Shown here: positions 37,224 to 45,815 of the stretch, piece by piece
How the letters are laid out: each line of letters begins with the position of its first letter
Position numbering within the stretch: the stretch's first letter is position 1
Assembly (NCBI RefSeq): GCF_000241325.1
Contig: NZ_BAEI01000010.1
Span: 21,547-85,546 of the forward strand
Source: Gordonia polyisoprenivorans NBRC 16320 = JCM 10675
GTDB taxonomy: Bacteria > Actinomycetota > Actinomycetes > Mycobacteriales > Mycobacteriaceae
Direction: 5' to 3'
DNA length: 64,000 nucleotides
The notes under the pieces: generated by a model
What the model saw: the letters and a program-made list of their open reading frames with translations, nothing else
Told to the model about the DNA's origin: nothing
The model's database searches: none
Position numbers and translations under genes: made by a program

Positions 37224-38445
37224 TGTCGTCATCTGCGAGCCCGTGCGCACCCCGATCGGGCGCTACGGGGGCATGTTCCGGTCGCTGACCGCCGTCGACC
37301 TCGGGGTGGCCGCCCTGCGCGGACTCCTCGAGCGGACCGGCATCCCCGACGACGCCGTCGACGACGTGATCCTCGGTCACTGCAACGGAAACAGTGAGGC
37401 GCCGGCGATCGGCCGTGTCGTCGCACTCGACGCCGGACTGCCGACCACTGTGCCCGGCATGCACATCGACCGACGCTGCGGGTCGGGGTTGCAGGCGGTC
37501 ATCCAGGCCGCCTACCAGGTGGGGTGCGGCGACAACGATCTCGTCGTCGCAGGCGGTACGGAGTCGATGAGCAACGCGTCGTTCTATTCGGTGGACATGC
37601 GTTGGGGTGGTGCGCGCACCGGAATCGCCATGCATGACAGCCTGGTTCGGGCTCGCTCGACCGCCGGCGGCAAGAACTGGCCGGTACCCGGTGGCATGAT
37701 CGAAACCGCCGAGAACCTCCGCAAGGAGTACGGGATCTCCCGCGAGGAGCAGGACGATCTCGCCGTCGAATCACACATGCGCGCGGTTCGTGCACAGAAG
37801 GACGGCATCCTCGGCGAGGAGATCATCCCGGTCACCGTGCGAGATCGTAAGTCCGAGAAGCTGATCGACACCGACGAACATCCGCGCGCCGACGTCTCGC
37901 GAGAGTCGCTCGCCGGACTGCGACCCATCATGGGCGCCACCGACCCCGACGCCACGGTGACCGCGGGCAACGCCAGCGGACAGAACGACGCGGCCTCGAT
38001 GTGCCTGGTGACCACCGCCGAGGTCGCCGCACAGCACGGTCTGACGCCGTTGGTGCGCTTGGTGTCCTGGGGTCTGGCCGGTGTGCCGCCGGCGACCATG
38101 GGCATCGGCCCGGTGCCGGCCACCGCCAAGGCGCTCGACAAGGCGGGATTGACGCTCGCCGACATCGACGTCATCGAACTCAACGAGGCCTTCGCCGCGC
38201 AGGCGCTCGCCGTCACCCGGGAGTGGGGATTCGGCCGATTCGCCACCGACAGTCCCGATTTCGCGCGCACCAACGTCCACGGATCGGGAATCTCGCTGGG
38301 GCACCCGGTCGGCGCGACCGGCGGGCGGATGCTGGCATCGCTGGCGCGGGAACTGCACCGGCGCGAGGCACGCTATGGCCTGGAGACGATGTGCATCGGC
38401 GGCGGGCAGGGGCTGGCCGCAGTATTCGAACGGGTCAGCGGATAA
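37216..38445 (+). CDS. Thiolase (acetyl-CoA C-acetyltransferase)
   Basis: Second thiolase of the operon, 409 residues. Cys88 lies in DRRCGSGLQAV, the His in SGISLGHPVGATGGRM, and the C-terminal Cys in MCIGGGQGLAAVF. The covering-loop HxxGxGTA-like NEAF region is IELNEAFAAQALAV. ATG 37216 overlaps the ligase by 8 nt. The two thiolases differ in their N-terminal halves, so they may serve different chain lengths or branching. A large palindrome 15 nt beyond the stop may also end this transcript. Confidence 0.93.
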   Translation: MRDVVICEPVRTPIGRYGGMFRSLTAVDLGVAALRGLLERTGIPDDAVDDVILGHCNGNSEAPAIGRVVALDAGLPTTVPGMHIDRRCGSGLQAVIQAAYQVGCGDNDLVVAGGTESMSNASFYSVDMRWGGARTGIAMHDSLVRARSTAGGKNWPVPGGMIETAENLRKEYGISREEQDDLAVESHMRAVRAQKDGILGEEIIPVTVRDRKSEKLIDTDEHPRADVSRESLAGLRPIMGATDPDATVTAGNASGQNDAASMCLVTTAEVAAQHGLTPLVRLVSWGLAGVPPATMGIGPVPATAKALDKAGLTLADIDVIELNEAFAAQALAVTREWGFGRFATDSPDFARTNVHGSGISLGHPVGATGGRMLASLARELHRREARYGLETMCIGGGQGLAAVFERVSG

Positions 38446-38459
38446 CCGATTCTCGTGAC

Positions 38460-38502
38460 AAGCCGCCTTGACATCTGATGTCAAGGCGGCTTTACTCGTG
38501 GC
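38460..38502 (+). promoter_or_regulatory. 33-bp palindrome spanning the whole promoter of the XRE gene
   Basis: AAGCCGCCTTGACAT (38460-38474) and ATGTCAAGGCGGCTT (38478-38492) are perfect 15-nt arms around CTG. The left arm contains a consensus -35, TTGACA (38468-38473). A -10-like TTTACT (38491-38496) follows after exactly 17 nt and ends 6 nt before ATG 38503, so the transcript would be leaderless. The geometry points to autoregulation by the XRE protein. As RNA the same palindrome could end the thiolase operon. Confidence 0.65.
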
Positions 38503-38721
38503 ATGCCCGACCTGGCCGCTGTCTCATCGCCGATCCGGGCCGCGCGGACCCGGGCGGCCCTACGGCAGGCCGACCTGGCGAAGGCGGTCGGGGTGAGCAG
38601 GCAGACGATCGTGTCGCTCGAGCGTGGCGACTACGCACCGTCGGTCTATCTGGCCATCCGGGTCGCGCGGGCGCTCGGTGCCGGCGTCGAAGAACTGTTC
38701 CCGTTGCCCCCGGAGAACTGA
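38503..38721 (+). CDS. Small XRE-family HTH regulator
   Basis: A 72-residue DNA-binding protein that is almost only a helix-turn-helix: RAARTRAALRQADLAKAVGVSRQTIVSLERGDYAPSVYLAIRVARALG, with recognition helix SRQTIVSLE. Such short Cro/XRE proteins usually repress their own promoter and are encoded beside a membrane protein or toxin. Here the promoter is wholly enclosed in a perfect palindrome, and a membrane-protein gene follows at 17 nt. It probably controls that pair. Confidence 0.85.
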   Translation: MPDLAAVSSPIRAARTRAALRQADLAKAVGVSRQTIVSLERGDYAPSVYLAIRVARALGAGVEELFPLPPEN

Positions 38722-38738
38722 GACCCAGGAGAGCTGAG

Positions 38739-39236
38739 ATGAGTTCCGGACGAACCACATTCCCCGATCTGTTGCTCGGCCCCGACGATGCATCGTGGGG
38801 CGATGAACGCGAGCGCGCGGTACTGCTGGAGGGCTACGCCTACATCTACACCCTCTCGACGCTGCTGCTGTGGGCGATCGGCGCCGTCGCGGCGTGGTTC
38901 GTGCCCGCCTGGGTGACCGTCCTGTGGTGGGTTGCGTTGATCGCGCCCGCGATGGAATGGCGGCGATTCTGCACGGCTCGCCGCGTCGATCCCCAGACGC
39001 TGGTCTACGCCCGCGGATCCCGGCGCCGCATCATCGTCACCAGCCTGTACACCGGTGCCTGCTCGCTGTCGATGGCACTCGCGGTGATCCTCGGGCTCGG
39101 ACCGGACGGTGAGGCGACGACGATCGTGGGGGCAGTCGTCGGCGGTATCGTCGGTGGCGGTGCGGCATTCCTGCTGGCCCGGCGACATGCGATCAAGTCC
39201 GAGAAGGCGCAAGCCGCAGGTGATCTCGACGACTGA
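38739..39236 (+). CDS. Four-helix membrane protein paired with the XRE regulator
   Basis: A 165-residue membrane protein with ATG 38739 behind AGGAG. Hydrophobic segments lie at about 32-50, 52-70, 100-120 and 127-147. The N-terminus (FPDLLLGPDDASWGDERERAVLLEG) and the C-terminus are polar and charged. It resembles the small membrane proteins often co-encoded with short XRE regulators, but I cannot assign a named family or function. Co-transcription with 38503-38721 is likely. Confidence 0.72.
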   Translation: MSSGRTTFPDLLLGPDDASWGDERERAVLLEGYAYIYTLSTLLLWAIGAVAAWFVPAWVTVLWWVALIAPAMEWRRFCTARRVDPQTLVYARGSRRRIIVTSLYTGACSLSMALAVILGLGPDGEATTIVGAVVGGIVGGGAAFLLARRHAIKSEKAQAAGDLDD

Positions 39237-39257
39237 GTCGTGCGCACCTCGCGCACC

Positions 39258-40148
39258 TCACTCCTGGACCGCTCGCTGCGCGGCCATCGACCGCGCGACG
39301 TCGGCGAACGCCTGACCGGCGACCGAGAGGCCGCCCGGATCGAAGATCATCGCGAAAGTCCGTGCGAACCGCGGTGACACAGGCCGCACCACCGCACGAT
39401 CGGCCACCGATTCGGCGACGCGACGTTCGAGCAGGGTGGCCCCGATCCCGGCCAGCACCATGGGAAGTCGCTGCTCCCGATGGTCGGAGAGCACGGCGAT
39501 CGGCAGTCGGACACCGGATTCGCGGATCGCGCTCTCGATCTCCTCGGCGACCGAGCCGCCCCGCGGAACGAAGACCATGGGAATGCGGGGGAGATCGGCG
39601 ATCGGGATCGGCCCGTCGGGCACCTCGGTCCCGGGTGGGCACACCAGCCAGAATTCCTGCTCACCGAGCACGATCATGTCGAGATCGTCACCGACCGTGG
39701 GCAAATGGGTGATGACGAACTCGCAGCGTCCCTCCTCGATCATCGCCGATGCCTGTGTCTCGACCCGCAGGTCGCCGAGGCGCACGGTGACCCCCGGATG
39801 GCGGGCCCGGAAGCCGGCCACCAGGTCGATCACCGCGCCACCGTCGATGAACGGGGAGGCGAGGACGTCGACGCGGCCGGTCGGTTCATCACCGGCCGCG
39901 GAGAGGGCGTCGTCGACGGCAGCCACATCACGCATGATCTGCCGGGTCGACCCGACGAGCGCCCGTCCCGCCGAACTCGGCACCATGCCGCGTCCGATCC
40001 GGTGGAACAACTGCACCCCGACTTCTCGTTCCAACGCCCGAAGCGCCTGGGACACAGTCGGTTGGGTGACCCCCAATGACGCCGAGGCGCCGCCGATGCC
40101 GCCGTGTTCGACGACGGCGAGGAAGTACTCGAGCTGGCGCAGTTCCAT
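39258..40148 (-). CDS. LysR-family transcriptional regulator
   Basis: A 296-residue LTTR. The winged HTH is at residues 1-60 (MELRQLEYFLAVVEHGGIGGASASLGVTQPTVSQALRAL...). The effector-binding domain (about 90-290) follows the substrate-binding-protein fold. ATG 40148 fits the canonical LysR N-terminus; the frame stays open further upstream inside the next gene but that part is not used. It lies 5 nt after a second LysR gene in the same direction, an unusual tandem. Likely targets are the neighbouring catabolic genes; the effector is unknown. Confidence 0.9.
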   Translation of the reverse strand: MELRQLEYFLAVVEHGGIGGASASLGVTQPTVSQALRALEREVGVQLFHRIGRGMVPSSAGRALVGSTRQIMRDVAAVDDALSAAGDEPTGRVDVLASPFIDGGAVIDLVAGFRARHPGVTVRLGDLRVETQASAMIEEGRCEFVITHLPTVGDDLDMIVLGEQEFWLVCPPGTEVPDGPIPIADLPRIPMVFVPRGGSVAEEIESAIRESGVRLPIAVLSDHREQRLPMVLAGIGATLLERRVAESVADRAVVRPVSPRFARTFAMIFDPGGLSVAGQAFADVARSMAAQRAVQE

Positions 40149-40153
40149 CGAAC

Positions 40154-41104
40154 TCACCACGCTCCGTCGTGGGGAATGGTGGCATCGTCGGGCACGACGT
40201 CGGCCGGTGGCGCGGGCGTACCGCTGATCCGCCGCGCCACCGCGACGAAGGCGACCGCGGCCGGCGACGGTTGCCCCGACCGCATCACCAGTCCGTAATT
40301 GCGCAGCAGTGGGGGCGCCACACCGACGACCTCGGCGCCGCTGAACTGCTCGGCGGCGACCGGACGCGGGACCACGCTCACGCCGACGCCGCGATCGACG
40401 AGATCCCAGATGGCCGACGAATGGGCGCAATCGACCACCACGTTGCGGGCGTCGTCGGCGATGACGTCGGCAAGCAGGGCCGCGGTCGCCTGATCGGACA
40501 GGTTGACCAGCAGCGGTAGATCGCGCACCGCCGCGCGGGGCACCGTGCCCGACTCGGTGACCACACCGTCGCCGAGGAGTCCCGGTGGCGCGGCCAGCAC
40601 GAGTTCCTGTGCGCCGAGGGGGATCGATACGAGAGACGCGTGGTCGGCATCGGAATCGATCATCCCGATCTCGGCGTCACCGCGCCGCAACGCGGCGAGC
40701 ACCCCGGACGGGCCGTCGGCGGCGTGGACGCGCACGACCACGGCGTCGTGTCGCTCCCGGAACGCCCGCACCATCGTGACGAGCGGGTCGATGGCGAAGG
40801 CGGCATCGGTGACGATGTCGACGCGTCCCGAGCGCAGTTCGCGGACGGCGGCCACCTTCAGTTTCGCGCGCTCGACGTCGGCGAGGATACGGCGTGCGGC
40901 GACCTCGACGCGCCGACCTGCGTCGGTGAGTTCGAGCCGTCGACCACTGCGATCGAACAGGGTGACACCGAGACGGCGTTCGAGCGTGCGGATGGCCTGG
41001 GAGAGCGAGGGCTGGGAGATGTAGAGGGCATGCGCCGCCTTGGTGATCCCGCCGTGGTCGATGACCGCGACGAAGTAGGTGGCGAGATGCAGGTCCACTG
41101 CCAC
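40154..41104 (-). CDS. LysR-family transcriptional regulator
   Basis: A 316-residue LTTR with HTH MAVDLHLATYFVAVIDHGGITKAAHALYISQPSLSQAI. The first residues come from GTG 41104; GTG 41098 is an alternative. It shares the layout of the next LysR (39258-40148), and both have the HGGI(G/T) motif in helix 1-2, suggesting that they arose by duplication or form a heteromeric pair. It ends 5 nt before that gene and begins 16 nt from the end of the GH1 gene, so it may be in the same leftward transcript. Confidence 0.9.
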   Translation of the reverse strand: MAVDLHLATYFVAVIDHGGITKAAHALYISQPSLSQAIRTLERRLGVTLFDRSGRRLELTDAGRRVEVAARRILADVERAKLKVAAVRELRSGRVDIVTDAAFAIDPLVTMVRAFRERHDAVVVRVHAADGPSGVLAALRRGDAEIGMIDSDADHASLVSIPLGAQELVLAAPPGLLGDGVVTESGTVPRAAVRDLPLLVNLSDQATAALLADVIADDARNVVVDCAHSSAIWDLVDRGVGVSVVPRPVAAEQFSGAEVVGVAPPLLRNYGLVMRSGQPSPAAVAFVAVARRISGTPAPPADVVPDDATIPHDGAW

Positions 41105-41120
41105 AGCCTAGCCGCGGCGT

Positions 41121-42539
41121 TCAGAGCTGTGCCCGCGGCCCGTCGACGCGGGAGGGCATGGTCCACGATTGGGGGATGCGGGCGAACGAGCCGACCGCCG
41201 GGGCCATCACCGGTCGGTAGTTGGCCGCGGGCCCCGCACCCGCGGTCAGCTCACGGTAGGCGTCCACTCCGCTCGTCGGATGACGCGTGAGGCCCGGATC
41301 GCGCAGTACGTCGACCCGGTACAGACCGAATCTCGGTGTGTAGCTGCCCCATTCGTAATTGTCGGTGATCGACCAGTGGTTGTAGCCGACGATCGGCAAT
41401 CCGTCGCCGCGCGCTCGTTGGAGCCAGAAGAGACTGTCGCGCAGGAAATCCGCCCGGGTGTACCCGTCGGCGCGGGGTGTTCCGTCGGACAGCGGCATGC
41501 CGTTCTCGACGATGTAGAGCGGTGTGCCGGGGAAGGCCTGCGCGTAGTGATGGCACGCCTGGTAGATGTCGTCGGGCTGCGGGCGGACCGCCGCGAAATC
41601 GCCACCCGCCGCAGCGATCGTGGTGAGATTGTTCAGCGCTGCACCGTAGTAGTAATCGATGCCGACGAAGTCGAGGGTGTCGAGGACCCGATTCATGAAC
41701 AACGCATCGGTGACCGGCGTGACCGCGGGCAGGAAGGCCTCGTTGACCGCAACGCGCGCTTGCGGATTCGCATCATGTGCGGCCGCGTGGGCGATCCGGT
41801 GGGCCTGTGCGACGCGGTCGAGAAACCGCGGCATGTCGGCGTCGGTGAGGGCGCCGATCTCCTTCTCATGGCCGTAGAAGACCAAGGGCTCGTTGATGCT
41901 GATCCACATCGAACACTGCTCGGCGTAGCGAGCGGTGATCATGCGCGCATACCGCTCGAAGTCGCCGAGTGTTCGGGGGCCGAGGAAGCCGCCCTGATCG
42001 GCCACCCACCCCGGATACACGTAGTGCACCAGGGTGATCATCGGGCTCATGCCCAGCGACCGTATCCCGGCGACGAGGTCGTCGTAGTAGGCCAGTGCCG
42101 CCGCGCTGAACCGGCCGCGTTGCGGTTCGACCCGCGCCCACTCGATGCCGAAGCGAAAGGTGTTGAGTCCCATGCCCGCGGCGAGGTGCAGATCGGACCG
42201 GTAGCGGTGCCGGAAGTCGACGGAGTTGCGTACCGGGTCGACCCGTCCGGTCCGCGCCGCACGGTCGGTGTAGCGCCGCCAATTCGAGTCCGGGCTGAAG
42301 CCCTCGGCCTGGAAACCCGAGGTGGCCGCCCCGAAATGGAAGCCGTCGGTCCAGCCGGGCACGCGTGGGGCGTGCACGAATGGTGCGGTACCCGGCGCGG
42401 CGGAGGCCGACGCAGCACGCAGGCCCGACGCACCCAGCCCGACTCCCGCTGCGACCGCGGTGGTGGCGCCGAGCAGACCGCGTCGGGAGATCGCCGACGG
42501 TTGCGCGGCGTGGGCCTCGGGGTGGGGAGGTCGGCTCAT
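41121..42539 (-). CDS. Tat-exported glycoside hydrolase family 1 enzyme
   Basis: A 472-residue protein with a twin-arginine signal peptide (SRRGLLGATTAVAAGVGLGASG, then ASASAAPG cleavage region near residue 48). The mature part is a GH1 barrel: FHFGAATSGFQAEG, FRFGIEWARVEP, acid/base Glu in ISINEPLVFYG, DFVGIDYYYG, nucleophile Glu in LYIVENGMPLSDG, and GYNHWSITDNYEWGSY. It should hydrolyse a beta-glycoside (glucoside, galactoside or similar). GH1 enzymes are usually cytoplasmic, so secretion through Tat is notable. It is 8 nt downstream of an enoyl-CoA hydratase gene and probably co-transcribed with it. Confidence 0.88.
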   Translation of the reverse strand: MSRPPHPEAHAAQPSAISRRGLLGATTAVAAGVGLGASGLRAASASAAPGTAPFVHAPRVPGWTDGFHFGAATSGFQAEGFSPDSNWRRYTDRAARTGRVDPVRNSVDFRHRYRSDLHLAAGMGLNTFRFGIEWARVEPQRGRFSAAALAYYDDLVAGIRSLGMSPMITLVHYVYPGWVADQGGFLGPRTLGDFERYARMITARYAEQCSMWISINEPLVFYGHEKEIGALTDADMPRFLDRVAQAHRIAHAAAHDANPQARVAVNEAFLPAVTPVTDALFMNRVLDTLDFVGIDYYYGAALNNLTTIAAAGGDFAAVRPQPDDIYQACHHYAQAFPGTPLYIVENGMPLSDGTPRADGYTRADFLRDSLFWLQRARGDGLPIVGYNHWSITDNYEWGSYTPRFGLYRVDVLRDPGLTRHPTSGVDAYRELTAGAGPAANYRPVMAPAVGSFARIPQSWTMPSRVDGPRAQL

Positions 42540-42547
42540 ACCGAGGG

Positions 42548-43309
42548 TCAGCGGCCGGTCCAGAGGGGCGCCCGCTTCTCGGCGAACGCGCGAGCACCTT
42601 CTTGGGCGTCGTCGGAGGCGAAGATCGGGTCGAGCACCTCGCGTTGGGCGGTGATGAGATCGGGGTCGGTGTAGCGGATCGCCATGCCCACAACCTGTTT
42701 GGTGGCGCGGACCGCGAGCGGCCCGTTCGCGGCGATCCGGGCGCCGAGTTCCCGCGCACCGTCGAGCGCGCCGCCGGTCGGGGTGAGGACGTTGACGAGA
42801 CCGAACTCGTGGGCACGCTGGGCGGTGATGGGGTCGCCGGTCAGCGCGATCTCCATCGCGAGTTGGTAGGGGAGGATCTTGGGCAGGCGCAGCAGTCCGC
42901 CGGCTGCGGCGGCGAGGCCCCGCTTCACCTCGGGCAGACCGAATTTCGCGTCCTCGGCGGCGACGATCAGATCGGCCGACAGGGCCAGTTCGCAGCCGCC
43001 GGCGAGCGCCCAGCCCTCGACCGCGGCGATCAGCGGCTTGCTCGGCGGCTTCTCGGTGACCCCACCGAATCCGCGACCGGGCACACTCGGTACCTCACCG
43101 CGGGTGAACGCCTTGAGATCCATTCCGGCGCAGAAAGTTCCGCCGGCACCGGTGAGGATGCCGACGGTGATGTCGTCCCGGGTCTCGAACTCGTCGATCG
43201 CCGCCGCGATGAGGGTCGCGACCTCGGCGTTGACCGCGTTACGGGCCTCCGGGCGGTCGATGGTGATGACGGCGACGCCGTCGGCGAATTCGGTGGTGAC
43301 CGGGCTCAT
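42548..43309 (-). CDS. Enoyl-CoA hydratase/isomerase family protein
   Basis: A 253-residue crotonase-fold enzyme. Oxyanion-hole segments GTFCAGMDLKAF and WALAGGCELALSADL are clear, followed by KFGLPEVKRGLAAAAGGLLRLPK, where the Glu after GLP is in the catalytic position. ATG 43309 overlaps the stop of the MBL gene (ATGA). It likely hydrates an enoyl-CoA made by the acyl-CoA dehydrogenases of this region, although the operon partners here are an MBL hydrolase and a GH1 enzyme. Confidence 0.9.
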   Translation of the reverse strand: MSPVTTEFADGVAVITIDRPEARNAVNAEVATLIAAAIDEFETRDDITVGILTGAGGTFCAGMDLKAFTRGEVPSVPGRGFGGVTEKPPSKPLIAAVEGWALAGGCELALSADLIVAAEDAKFGLPEVKRGLAAAAGGLLRLPKILPYQLAMEIALTGDPITAQRAHEFGLVNVLTPTGGALDGARELGARIAANGPLAVRATKQVVGMAIRYTDPDLITAQREVLDPIFASDDAQEGARAFAEKRAPLWTGR

Positions 43310-44472
43310 CTGCCGGTGTCCTCTCGATCGGTGGGGGTGGTGACATACCAGTGCACGGGTTCGGTGCCCGACCGGGCGATGATCCCGCGTTCTTCCAGAA
43401 CCAGAAGGTGGGCGTTGGTCTCGCGCAGGGCCATTCGGCTCAGCGGCAGGGACAGCTGCTCGAACGGCCGGGACCAGGTGACCGATCGGGTGATGTCCCA
43501 CGCGGTCGACCCGGGCACATCGGCGATGGCCTCGGTGATCTCGGTGAGTCGTTCCTCGTGGTGGGAGAGCAGATGGGTGACGCGGCCGGCGAGACCGCGG
43601 AACCGGTACTCGTGCGACGGCAGCGCCTCGAGGTCGCCGAGGTGCTCGGTGTTGGCCAGCGAGGTCAGGTAATCGGCGAGCGGACTGGCGTTCTGGAAGG
43701 AATTGGTGGACACGTTCGGACTGATCCGGGGCAGCAGATGATCACCGGTGAAGATGATCCCGGCGTCGTCGTCGGCGAAGCACAGGTGTCCCGCCGTGTG
43801 TCCCGGCGTCCAGATTGCGCGCAGATTCCATCCCGGGATGTCCAGGGGCGCATCGCCGACGAGTTCGACGTCCATCGTGCGGCCCTGTGGTAGCCGCACG
43901 ATCTCACGGATTCCGGCGTCGATGACGTCGGTCGGGGCACCGAGCTCACGCAGATCGACCTGTGCGTCGGCGAGCTCCTGCGCGAGTTGCGCCTCGTCGC
44001 GGTGATACAGGAACCGGGCGTCGTTGCGGTGCATGCCCAATCGCGGGTCGGCGTGCTCGAGGACCCGGGGGACGAGACCGAAATGGTCGGGGTGCAGGTG
44101 GGTGATGAACACGTCGGTGATGTCGGACAGGTCATGGCCCGTGGCATGGATGCCGGCGACCAGCGTGTCCCACGATTCGTCGGTGTTCCAGCCGGTGTCG
44201 ATCAGGGCGAGACCGCCGGCGGAGGTGACCAGTGCGTACACCAGGATGTAGCGCAACGGATTGCCGGGCATCGGTACCGGGATCGAGAACACGCCGGGCC
44301 GAACCTCTTCGACCGGCGGCAACACCTTCTCGGCCCACGCCTGCCGCTGCCGGTGTCCGGTGACCACCACGCCGGTGCTCGTGACGACCTCGTCGGTGGT
44401 GACGGCCCCCGGTCCGACCGCACCCGAGGCGGCCGTATCCGTGGTCGGTGGGCCCGCCGATCGAGTGCTCAT
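43306..44472 (-). CDS. Metallo-beta-lactamase-fold hydrolase
   Basis: A 388-residue MBL-fold protein with the zinc motif THLHPDHFG (HxHxDH), then GHTAGHLCF and the metal Asp in IIFTGDHLLP. The C-terminal region (about 300-388) is a helical extension that reads like the winged-helix tail of the group once called beta-lactamase-like CoA-thioester or lactone hydrolases. The first 45 residues are Thr/Ala-rich and may not be structured. It is translationally coupled to the enoyl-CoA hydratase, which favours a thioesterase-like role in acyl-CoA catabolism; this is inference. Confidence 0.85.
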   Translation of the reverse strand: MSTRSAGPPTTDTAASGAVGPGAVTTDEVVTSTGVVVTGHRQRQAWAEKVLPPVEEVRPGVFSIPVPMPGNPLRYILVYALVTSAGGLALIDTGWNTDESWDTLVAGIHATGHDLSDITDVFITHLHPDHFGLVPRVLEHADPRLGMHRNDARFLYHRDEAQLAQELADAQVDLRELGAPTDVIDAGIREIVRLPQGRTMDVELVGDAPLDIPGWNLRAIWTPGHTAGHLCFADDDAGIIFTGDHLLPRISPNVSTNSFQNASPLADYLTSLANTEHLGDLEALPSHEYRFRGLAGRVTHLLSHHEERLTEITEAIADVPGSTAWDITRSVTWSRPFEQLSLPLSRMALRETNAHLLVLEERGIIARSGTEPVHWYVTTPTDREDTGR

Positions 44473-44594
44473 CAGTCCATACGATCACGCGGGACGCGGC
44501 CGGGCAAACACCTCTCGGCTCACGCATCGTGAGGTAAACCCTATGTGTCCCAGATTCGCTCGCGGCATTGACACGGTGACCGCGGCGGGCAAGG

Positions 44595-45806
44595 GTGGCC
44601 GACGTGGCCTTTGCACAGACCCCCGACGACTCCGTCGACCCCGTGCCCGACACACCAGACGACTCGCTTCCCCTGGCCGGCCTGACCGTGGTGGCCCTCG
44701 AGCAGGCCGTCGCCGCGCCGCTGGCCACGCGGCATCTCGCCGACCTCGGGGCGCGGGTGATCAAGATCGAGCGGGTCGGTGAGGGCGACTTCGCCCGACA
44801 CTACGACGCCGAGGTCGAGGGACTCGCCTCGCATTTCGTGTGGCTCAACCGGGGCAAGGAGTCCTTCGCGGTCGACCTCAAGCAGGAGCGCGGCGCAGCG
44901 CAGGTGCGCGCGCTCATCGACCGCGCCGATGTGTTTCTGCAGAACCTCGCCCCCGGGGCCGCCGCCCGGCTGGGATTCGACGCGCAGCGCCTGCGTGCCG
45001 AGCACCGCGAGCTGATCGTGGTGAACATGAGCGGCTACGGCCCCGCCGGGCCGATGCGTGACCGCAAGGCCTACGACATGCTCGTGCAGGCCGAGGCCGG
45101 CCTGATCTCGGTCACCGGCACCGCCGAGCACCCCGCCAAGACCGGGGTCCCCACCTCCGACATCGCCGCGGGCATGTACGCACTCACCTCGATCCTGTCG
45201 GCCCTGGTGCGTCGCGGTATCACCGGTGCGGGCGCCACGATCGAGGTGTCGATGTTCGATGCGACCGTCGAATGGATGGGCCATCCGATGTACATCGCGA
45301 TGCACGCGGGGCGGCAGATTCCGCGATGCGGCGTCGGACACGCGGCCATCGTCCCCTACGACGCGTATCCGACGCGTGACGGCGAGATCCTCATCGGCGT
45401 CCAGAACGACCGCGGGTGGCGTGCACTCGCCCGGGTGCTGGGCCGACCGGAACTCGGCGACGACCCGCGCTACGCCACCAACATCGAAAGAGTCGCTCGC
45501 CGTGCCGAAGTCGACGACCTCGTCGCGGCCCGGACCGCGACCTTCGACACCGCCGAACTCGACGAACGCCTTGCGGCGGCCGGGATTCCGGCCGCGCAGA
45601 TCCGCGACGTCGCCGGCGTGGTGGACCATCCGCAGCTCTCGGCACGTGAGCGGTGGCGCATGGTCGACACCGAGATCGGCCCGATCCGGGCGTTGTTGCC
45701 GCCCTTCACCTTCGACGACGTCGAGATGCGGATGGGCCCGGTGCCCGCGCTCGGCGAGCACACCGAGGCGATCCTCGCGGAGTTGGGCGAGTCGACCACC
45801 GGGTGA
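44595..45806 (+). CDS. CaiB/BaiF family (class III) CoA transferase
   Basis: A 403-residue family III CoA transferase or alpha-methylacyl-CoA racemase. Motifs: LAGLTVVALEQAVAAPLATRHLADLGARVIKIE, GDFARHYD, the catalytic Asp in AYDMLVQAEAGLIS, and SALVRRGITGAGATIEVSMFDATVEWM. Such enzymes move CoA between carboxylates or epimerise 2-methylacyl-CoA, a step needed for branched-chain and steroid side-chain degradation. The start is GTG 44595, or GTG 44604. It is divergent from the MBL gene and converges on the alpha/beta hydrolase gene. Confidence 0.9.
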   Translation: MADVAFAQTPDDSVDPVPDTPDDSLPLAGLTVVALEQAVAAPLATRHLADLGARVIKIERVGEGDFARHYDAEVEGLASHFVWLNRGKESFAVDLKQERGAAQVRALIDRADVFLQNLAPGAAARLGFDAQRLRAEHRELIVVNMSGYGPAGPMRDRKAYDMLVQAEAGLISVTGTAEHPAKTGVPTSDIAAGMYALTSILSALVRRGITGAGATIEVSMFDATVEWMGHPMYIAMHAGRQIPRCGVGHAAIVPYDAYPTRDGEILIGVQNDRGWRALARVLGRPELGDDPRYATNIERVARRAEVDDLVAARTATFDTAELDERLAAAGIPAAQIRDVAGVVDHPQLSARERWRMVDTEIGPIRALLPPFTFDDVEMRMGPVPALGEHTEAILAELGESTTG

Positions 45807-45815
45807 GCCGGCGGA

